Below, in pieces: positions 62,132 to 64,000 of a DNA stretch of 64,000 bases (its first letter is position 1; every line of letters starts with the position of its first letter). The stretch is from NCBI RefSeq assembly GCF_033100395.1, contig NZ_JAWLVJ010000014.1, forward strand, positions 60,199 to 124,198, given 5' to 3'. The DNA comes from Terasakiella sp033100395 (lineage in GTDB: Bacteria; Pseudomonadota; Alphaproteobacteria; Rhodospirillales; Terasakiellaceae). The notes beneath the pieces were generated by a model, which worked only from the letters and a program-made list of their open reading frames with translations, had not been told where the DNA came from and did no database searches. A program made the translations under genes and the position numbers.

Positions 62132-62596
62132 ATGAAAACTTACACTGCTAAGCCGAGCGAAATTGAACGCAAATGGTTCGTGATCGACGCCGAAGGCGTT
62201 GTTCTTGGCCGTTTGGCTGCAATCGTCTCGCAATATCTGCGCGGCAAACACAAGCCGACTTATACGCCAAACATCGACACGGGTGACAACATCGTCATCA
62301 TCAATGCTGATAAAGTACAACTGACAGGCAAAAAACGTACTGACAAAGTGTACTACTGGCACACTGGCCACCCAGGTGGTATCAAGCAACGCACAGCTGA
62401 ACAAATTCTGGATGGTGACCACCCAGAACGCGTTGTTGAAAAAGCTGTTCAGCGCATGATCACGCGCAGCCCACTGGGCAAGCAGCAAATGAAAAAGCTG
62501 CACGTTTATGCTGGTTCTGAGCACCCGCATGAAGCCCAAAAGCCAGAAGTCCTCGATGTGGCTTCTATGAATGACAAGAATAAGCGGAGCGCATAA
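62132..62596 (+). CDS. rplM: 50S ribosomal protein L13
   Basis: This 154-residue protein has the L13 signature KTYTAKPSEIERKWFVIDA, LGRLAAIVSQYLRGKHKP and AVQRMI near its centre. It is followed by rpsI after a 3-base gap, the conserved L13-S9 operon. A sigma70-type promoter lies 75 bases upstream. Confidence 0.98.
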   Translation: MKTYTAKPSEIERKWFVIDAEGVVLGRLAAIVSQYLRGKHKPTYTPNIDTGDNIVIINADKVQLTGKKRTDKVYYWHTGHPGGIKQRTAEQILDGDHPERVVEKAVQRMITRSPLGKQQMKKLHVYAGSEHPHEAQKPEVLDVASMNDKNKRSA

Positions 62597-62599
62597 GCC

Positions 62600-63088
62600 A
62601 TGGCTGAAGAAAAGAAAACTTTGGAAGATCTGGCGGAAGTTTCCACAACTGAAGCGCCTGCTGCAGAAGCTGCTGCACCTGCAGAACCAAAAATCGACGA
62701 ACAAGGCCGTGCTTACGCAACAGGTCGTCGTAAAAACGCGATCGCACGTGTATGGGTTAAGCCAGGTTCTGGTAAAATCACCATCAACGGTCGCGATGTT
62801 GAAAACTACTTCGCACGTCCGGTTCTGCGTATGATCCTGAACCAGACTTTCGAAGTTACAGAACGCGAAGGTCAGTTTGACGTTGTCGCAACTGTTACTG
62901 GCGGTGGCCTTTCTGGTCAAGCTGGTGCGGTTCGTCACGGTCTGTCACGCGCCCTGCAAAACTACGAGCCAGCTCTGCGCCCTGCGCTGAAAGCTGCCGG
63001 CTTCCTTACTCGCGACTCTCGTGTTGTTGAACGTAAGAAATACGGTAAAGCAAAAGCTCGTCGTTCCTTCCAGTTCTCCAAGCGTTAA
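62600..63088 (+). CDS. rpsI: 30S ribosomal protein S9
   Basis: This 162-residue S9 has the core TGRRKNAIARVWVKPGSGKITINGRD and the basic C-terminus ARRSFQFSKR. The N-terminal about 30 residues (Ala/Glu rich) extend beyond the usual S9 length, as in many alphaproteobacteria. It is the last gene of the L13-S9 operon. Confidence 0.98.
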   Translation: MAEEKKTLEDLAEVSTTEAPAAEAAAPAEPKIDEQGRAYATGRRKNAIARVWVKPGSGKITINGRDVENYFARPVLRMILNQTFEVTEREGQFDVVATVTGGGLSGQAGAVRHGLSRALQNYEPALRPALKAAGFLTRDSRVVERKKYGKAKARRSFQFSKR

Positions 63089-63130
63089 GGTTTACACTTT
63101 ACTGCTTGTCCGAGACATACGGATACAAAG

Positions 63131-63163
63131 AAACCCGCTCTCCTTTTGGAGGCGGGTTTTTTT
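63131..63163 (+). terminator. Rho-independent terminator of rplM-rpsI
   Basis: AAACCCGC and GCGGGTTT, with CTCC/GGAG inside, form a stem around TTTT and are followed by a run of Ts. Confidence 0.92.
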
Positions 63164-63189
63164 GTTGTTAAAGTTAGGGTGGCCAAGCT

Positions 63190-63456
63190 TTATGCAAGAA
63201 CTACATATTTAATGTCAGTGGAGTATACTTCTCCCTCATAATGAACTGATACTCTATCACCCTTGGCTTTCCATACTTTACCCAATTCATTGAATTTTGG
63301 ATGCTTAGGGTCTCTAATTATTACATCTTCATCTATTGGAAGGTCCGTAGCCATTAATTGAGGGCGGCCAAATCTATAATCCTCATCCGACAATATATCT
63401 CTCCTTAATAGTACTGATTGACTATAAACCAATAGTAGCAGATTGGTAGCACACAA
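63190..63456 (-). CDS. Small protein of unknown function
   Basis: This 88-residue frame starts at a TTG with GGGAG eight bases upstream. It has a hydrophobic start (NLLLLVYSQSVLL) and a charged C-terminal part (EDVIIRDPKHPKFNELGKVW, VHYEGEVYSTDIKYVV). An ATG at 63354 is an alternative. It is AT-rich. No family was recognised. Confidence 0.5.
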   Translation of the reverse strand: MCATNLLLLVYSQSVLLRRDILSDEDYRFGRPQLMATDLPIDEDVIIRDPKHPKFNELGKVWKAKGDRVSVHYEGEVYSTDIKYVVLA

Positions 63457-63637
63457 TATTTCACTCCCTATCTAATTGAAATTTAAATAACTTACTTAGA
63501 AGTTCAATATCCCAAGCGCTAGTCAACAACACTTTCCGAACATAGGAATATAAAAAAAGTCGCTTCCAATTGGAGAGTTTTTGCTGTTTACTTTGCCTCT
63601 CCATGAGATACCCTCCTGATCCTTAAAGAAGTTATCC

Positions 63638-63949
63638 ATGAAAAAGCACATAAAACTCCTACTGGCAGCAGGTGCCTTACTTGCTGTTCCGGTTAGCTTT
63701 TATTTTTACTCGACTTTCCTTGACACTCTAAGCAAGAGAATTGTGGAGGATGATCCTGACTTCTCCGTTCGTCTATTGGGCGGACTTATCATAGTCCTCA
63801 TTGTTTTCATAATCCTACATGTCAGAAAACTATTCTCCTTGCGTAAAAATATGTGGCGCATGTCGCTGAATGAATGTCGCAACCTGCCAATAGATAAACG
63901 TGCCGCCTACTGGTCCCGTCCCTATAAAATAGAGGATACTTTCTGTTAG
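63638..63949 (+). CDS. Small two-helix membrane protein of unknown function
   Basis: This 103-residue protein has two helices (IKLLLAAGALLAVPVSFYF and LLGGLIIVLIVFIILHV) and a basic C-terminal tail (KNMWRMSLNECRNLPIDKRAAY). The ribosome site is weak. It is AT-rich and sits before another gene at the window edge. Confidence 0.6.
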   Translation: MKKHIKLLLAAGALLAVPVSFYFYSTFLDTLSKRIVEDDPDFSVRLLGGLIIVLIVFIILHVRKLFSLRKNMWRMSLNECRNLPIDKRAAYWSRPYKIEDTFC

Positions 63950-63972
63950 ACTGAGATCAACAGGAGGAACTT

Positions 63973-64000
63973 ATGAATCTCAAAAAATCAGACGCGTTTA
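63973..64000 (+). CDS. Start of a gene cut by the right edge
   Basis: An ATG at 63973 is preceded by CAGGAGGAACTT, a strong ribosome site, and the frame (NLKKSDAF) is open to the window end. Only nine codons are visible, so no product can be named. Confidence 0.6.

Noticed and set aside
62048..62938. Long minus-strand frame over rplM-rpsI
   Set aside because: It lies entirely antisense to two conserved ribosomal protein genes.
1..64000. tRNA, rRNA or prophage genes
   Set aside because: No cloverleaf-like sequences, rRNA segments, integrase or phage structural genes were recognised by reading.

Overview
The window reads as chromosome from an alphaproteobacterium, most likely a marine Rhodospirillales-type bacterium. 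The evidence is a complete Cpa/Tad (Flp) pilus locus, COQ9, a proton-translocating transhydrogenase (PntAB), a TauE permease paired with the alphaproteobacterial TIGR02186 membrane protein, an S9 protein with an N-terminal extension, and an ECF/anti-sigma/COG4315 module. Base composition is near 50% GC by eye. No rRNA, tRNA, CRISPR array, insertion sequence or prophage was found. The first gene is cut by the left edge and the last by the right edge.

Layout. 1-2.3 kb: a c-di-GMP phosphodiesterase-like HD-GYP sensor, cut at its 5' end. 2.3-14.5 kb: the Tad/Flp pilus locus. The minus strand carries cpaA-B-C-D-E, an internal terminator-like hairpin, cpaF-tadB-tadC, then flp and two TadE-like minor pilins; a large TadG-like vWA protein lies on the plus strand. 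Five TGTGA-N6-TCACA-type (CRP-like) palindromes sit in the intergenic regions of this locus. 14.6-20 kb: TlpA thioredoxin, an orphan solute-binding protein, propionyl-CoA synthetase and an acyl-CoA ligase. 20-21.8 kb: a COG4315 protein, an ECF sigma factor and its anti-sigma. 21.8-26 kb: purEK, a degenerate GGDEF protein, and phosphofructokinase flanked by two YdcH-like small proteins. 26-29.7 kb: a single 1229-residue CHAT protease-STAND NTPase-TPR protein, the best candidate in the window for an uncharacterised defence or cell-death system. 30-35 kb: solute-binding protein, MFS exporter, hydrolase-OsmC fusion, AHSA1/COQ9/peptide deformylase, and rpsU.

35-38 kb holds an alanine-rich low-complexity gene between two same-orientation copies of an ~80 bp palindromic repeat, then bacteriohemerythrin and an isochorismatase-like protein. 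38.6-41.7 kb: pntAB with a 509 bp gene-free upstream region carrying two GntR-like operator candidates. 42-48 kb: DUF454, ssb, uvrA and two more orphan solute-binding proteins. 48 kb: a HEPN/MNT (hepT/mntA) toxin-antitoxin pair just downstream of a third copy of the ~80 bp repeat. 48.8-52.3 kb: TauE/TIGR02186, two small AT-rich membrane genes, ppnP and a fifth solute-binding protein. 52.3-56 kb: tkt-fba-rpe (pentose phosphate/glycolysis). 56-61.9 kb: hydrolase, metY with a CoA-binding protein, an ECHDC3-like crotonase divergent from a thioesterase across a LiuR-like palindrome, and an AEC transporter. 62-63.1 kb: rplM-rpsI. 63.2-64 kb: small unknown genes.

The most connected system is the Tad pilus, where an internal hairpin and repeated CRP-type sites suggest coordinated control. 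The most novel candidates are the CHAT-STAND-TPR protein, the beta-sandwich insertion in TadG, the rpsU start without a standard codon, and the palindromic repeat family. All functions are inferred from sequence motifs and family knowledge; no database search was run.
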